Source: Holophagaceae bacterium
Lineage (GTDB): Bacteria; Acidobacteriota; Holophagae; Holophagales; Holophagaceae
Assembly (NCBI GenBank): GCA_025353305.1
Contig: JANXQX010000137.1
Coordinates: 1 to 6,207, forward strand
Direction: 5' to 3'
DNA length: 6,207 nt
Part shown: positions 4,887-6,207 of the stretch, piece after piece
How the letters are laid out: the number at the start of each line of letters is the position of its first letter
Position numbering within the stretch: the stretch's first letter is position 1
The notes under the pieces: model-generated
Database searches by the model: none
What the model was told of the DNA's origin: nothing
What the model saw: only the letters and a program-made list of their open reading frames with translations
Translations under genes and position numbers: made by a program

Positions 4887-5675
4887 GTGAACGACTGTTG
4901 TGAACCCAGCGCCAAAGATCGGAAGCGGGCCTTGTGGCGGACGATCTGGATTGTGGGCGGAGTGATCGCCCTGGTGCTGGCCTCCACCTGCCTGAAGGCC
5001 CAGGAACCCGCGCTCTACCTGGAAGGTGGCGTTGGCCACAAGCAGGGTGATTTCGGAACGGCCACCCTGAGCAAACTGAATCTGGCCTACGGCATGGTCG
5101 GTTACGCCTCTTCCACCTTCGACCTGAATGTCACGGTTCCCGTGCTCAACCTCACCGCCCAGGGTGGCGGAGTGGATGCCTCCTCCTCAGGTTTGGGGGA
5201 CGTCCTGATCCGTGGCGTGCATCGGTTCGTTCCGGAGACTGCCTCGGGTTTTTCGCTGGATGGCGGACTGGCCCTGAAGCTGCCCACCGCGAACAGCGAC
5301 AAGGGGCTGGGTACCGGCAAGGTGGATGCAGGGGGCTTCATGGCGATCCACCAGCGCTGGGACCGGATCCAGGCGAACCTGATCGGTGGGTGGATCCAGA
5401 GTGGGTCATCGAACGATGCGAACCTCCCGGCCACTCAGAGCGGCATCTACACCGCAGGCATCGGATTCTCCTACTACGCCGATACGGCCAAATTCTCGAT
5501 GGCTTATGAGGCCCGGGGCGCCTTGTACCAGGGCACCCAGGCCCCTCGCGAGGTTTCCATGGATGTGTTCAAGATGCTCAGTCCCAACCTCGCCATGAAG
5601 GCGTCCTTCATCGCGGGGCTCACGGATGGGTCTCCCAAGAGCAGCCTGGGGCTTGGCCTGGTGTACTGGCCTTAG
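4887..5675 (+). CDS. Outer-membrane beta-barrel protein (Phenol_MetA_deg / transporter-like)
   Basis: This 262-residue protein starts at GTG 4887, chosen because CTAGGAG sits six bases upstream and the next internal Met is far inside the protein. The N-terminus is unusual: MNDCCEPSAKDRKRALWR, a long charged stretch with adjacent Cys (C4, C5), precedes a hydrophobic segment at about residues 19-34. Likely cleavage is after LKA at about residue 38. The rest is alternating amphipathic strands with Gly-rich turns, such as ALYLEGGVGHKQGDF, FDLNVTVPVLNL, GDVLIRGVHRF, SLDGGLALKLPT and SSLGLGLVYWP. This resembles the MetA-pathway/transporter-type barrels found near copper resistance genes. It probably forms a channel or an envelope adaptor; the substrate is unknown. 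The Cys-Cys start resembles that of some CDF-type cation transporters, which may be coincidence. It probably shares a transcript with the Met-rich gene upstream. Confidence 0.75.
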   Translation: MNDCCEPSAKDRKRALWRTIWIVGGVIALVLASTCLKAQEPALYLEGGVGHKQGDFGTATLSKLNLAYGMVGYASSTFDLNVTVPVLNLTAQGGGVDASSSGLGDVLIRGVHRFVPETASGFSLDGGLALKLPTANSDKGLGTGKVDAGGFMAIHQRWDRIQANLIGGWIQSGSSNDANLPATQSGIYTAGIGFSYYADTAKFSMAYEARGALYQGTQAPREVSMDVFKMLSPNLAMKASFIAGLTDGSPKSSLGLGLVYWP

Positions 5676-5708
5676 GGTTCGTTCCGATCAAACCGACGAA
5701 TGATGAAG

Positions 5709-5714
5709 AGGAGG
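5709..5714 (+). promoter_or_regulatory. Strong ribosome-binding site of the CHASE2 gene
   Basis: AGGAGG is a perfect Shine-Dalgarno sequence. At seven bases' distance it points to CTG at 5722. The only nearby alternatives, ATG at 5700 and GTG at 5717, are in other frames. It therefore decides the proposed non-standard start. Confidence 0.6.
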
Positions 5715-5721
5715 TTGTGTC

Positions 5722-6207
5722 CTGAGGTATCTCTGGCCCGCATTGGCTGCTGCCTTGGCGCTCCTCCTGACTTTGTCGGGGGCGCTGTCGTCGGTCGAAT
5801 TGCTTGTGCGGGATGCCCTGTTGAGAAGCCTTCCAACGAGATCCGCGTCCCATGTCGCAGTGGTGCTCATTGATGAAGAGGCCATTCGAGCGGTGGGTCG
5901 CTGGCCCTGGGATCGGGCCCAGCTTGCGCGATTGGTCGACCAGATCTTCGCCGCAGGCTCGAAGGGCGTCGCCATGGACCTCCTGTTTCCAGAGGAGAGC
6001 AAGGGGGACGACCTCCTGGTGCAGGCGTTGAGGAAGGGCCCTTCCGTGATCGCCACCGGTTTGGACGAGGCGGGGAACTGGCTGACGCCGAACCAGGTGC
6101 TGAGACCGGTTGCGACGGGACACGTGAGCTTCGATCTGGATCGGGATGGTGTGGTGCGGAGGTTCGCCTCCATGAAACAACTGGGCGACCGGGTGCTGCC
6201 CGCCCTT
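5722..6207 (+). CDS. CHASE2-domain sensor protein, N-terminal part (cut by window edge)
   Basis: The frame is open for 162 codons to the window edge. Residues 2-22 (RYLWPALAAALALLLTLSGAL) form a membrane helix. Then comes a CHASE2 extracellular sensing domain: SSVELLVRDALLRSLP, then SHVAVVLIDEEAIRAVGRWPWDRAQLARLVDQI, then GSKGVAMDLLFPEES and, further on, GHVSFDLDRDGVVRRF. CHASE2 normally has three C-terminal membrane helices and then an adenylate cyclase, GGDEF, kinase or phosphatase output, which lies outside the window. The start is odd: an in-frame TGA at 5704 and the lack of an in-frame ATG or GTG, or a TTG before the helix, leave CTG at 5722 as the best start. It lies seven bases after a perfect AGGAGG (5709-5714). 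It follows the barrel gene by 46 bases in the same orientation. A base error producing a frameshift with the ATG at 5700 is the alternative. Confidence 0.85.
   Translation, partial: MRYLWPALAAALALLLTLSGALSSVELLVRDALLRSLPTRSASHVAVVLIDEEAIRAVGRWPWDRAQLARLVDQIFAAGSKGVAMDLLFPEESKGDDLLVQALRKGPSVIATGLDEAGNWLTPNQVLRPVATGHVSFDLDRDGVVRRFASMKQLGDRVLPAL

Noticed and set aside
4461..5039. 192-residue minus-strand open frame
   Set aside because: Antisense of the Met-rich gene; its Ile/His-rich sequence is only the reverse of the repeated ATG codons.
5620..6180. Minus-strand open frames opposite the CHASE2 gene
   Set aside because: The plus strand encodes a recognisable CHASE2 domain over the same bases, so these are shadows.
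1..6207. CRISPR arrays, tRNA or rRNA genes, insertion sequences
   Set aside because: No spaced direct repeats, no tRNA-like cloverleaf or rRNA segments, and no transposase or terminal inverted repeats were seen by eye.

Overview
The window is from a Gram-negative bacterium: it encodes several Sec-exported outer-membrane barrel and periplasmic proteins and an OmpR-type two-component system. Base composition is fairly GC-rich, apart from a more AT-rich island at about 1115-2172. I cannot name the species. An Acidobacteriota (Holophagae-like) or proteobacterial host would fit, but this is only an impression.

The window has two divergent blocks separated by an intergenic region at 3399-3772. The left block (3398 down to 1) is entirely on the minus strand. 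In transcription order it holds an outer-membrane barrel with one N-terminal c-type heme motif (Cyc2-like architecture), a small exported cupredoxin-like protein, a small membrane isoprenylcysteine-methyltransferase-family protein, an OmpR/PhoB response regulator, and the N-terminal part of its sensor kinase, which runs off the left edge. The right block (3773 to 6207) is entirely on the plus strand. It holds a 77-residue His-rich membrane-anchored peptide, an exported protein whose mature part is about 24% methionine, an outer-membrane beta-barrel protein, and the start of a CHASE2-domain sensor that runs off the right edge and appears to use a CTG start codon.

The most unusual structure is in the left block. 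The cupredoxin and methyltransferase genes are each followed by a sequence with integron attC architecture (1678-1800 and 1114-1224, both read on the minus strand). They look like two integron gene cassettes with no integrase in view, a CALIN-like arrangement (cluster of attC sites lacking an integrase), lying between the cytochrome-porin gene and the two-component system.

As a functional reading (inference), the genes suggest a cell-envelope metal-handling or redox module. A cupredoxin, a Met-rich protein, a His-rich peptide, two outer-membrane barrels and a CusRS/CopRS-like regulatory pair point to copper or silver. The heme-porin could instead point to extracellular electron transfer. The two intergenic regions (3399-3772 and 4007-4392) carry several inverted repeats that could be operators or RNA hairpins.
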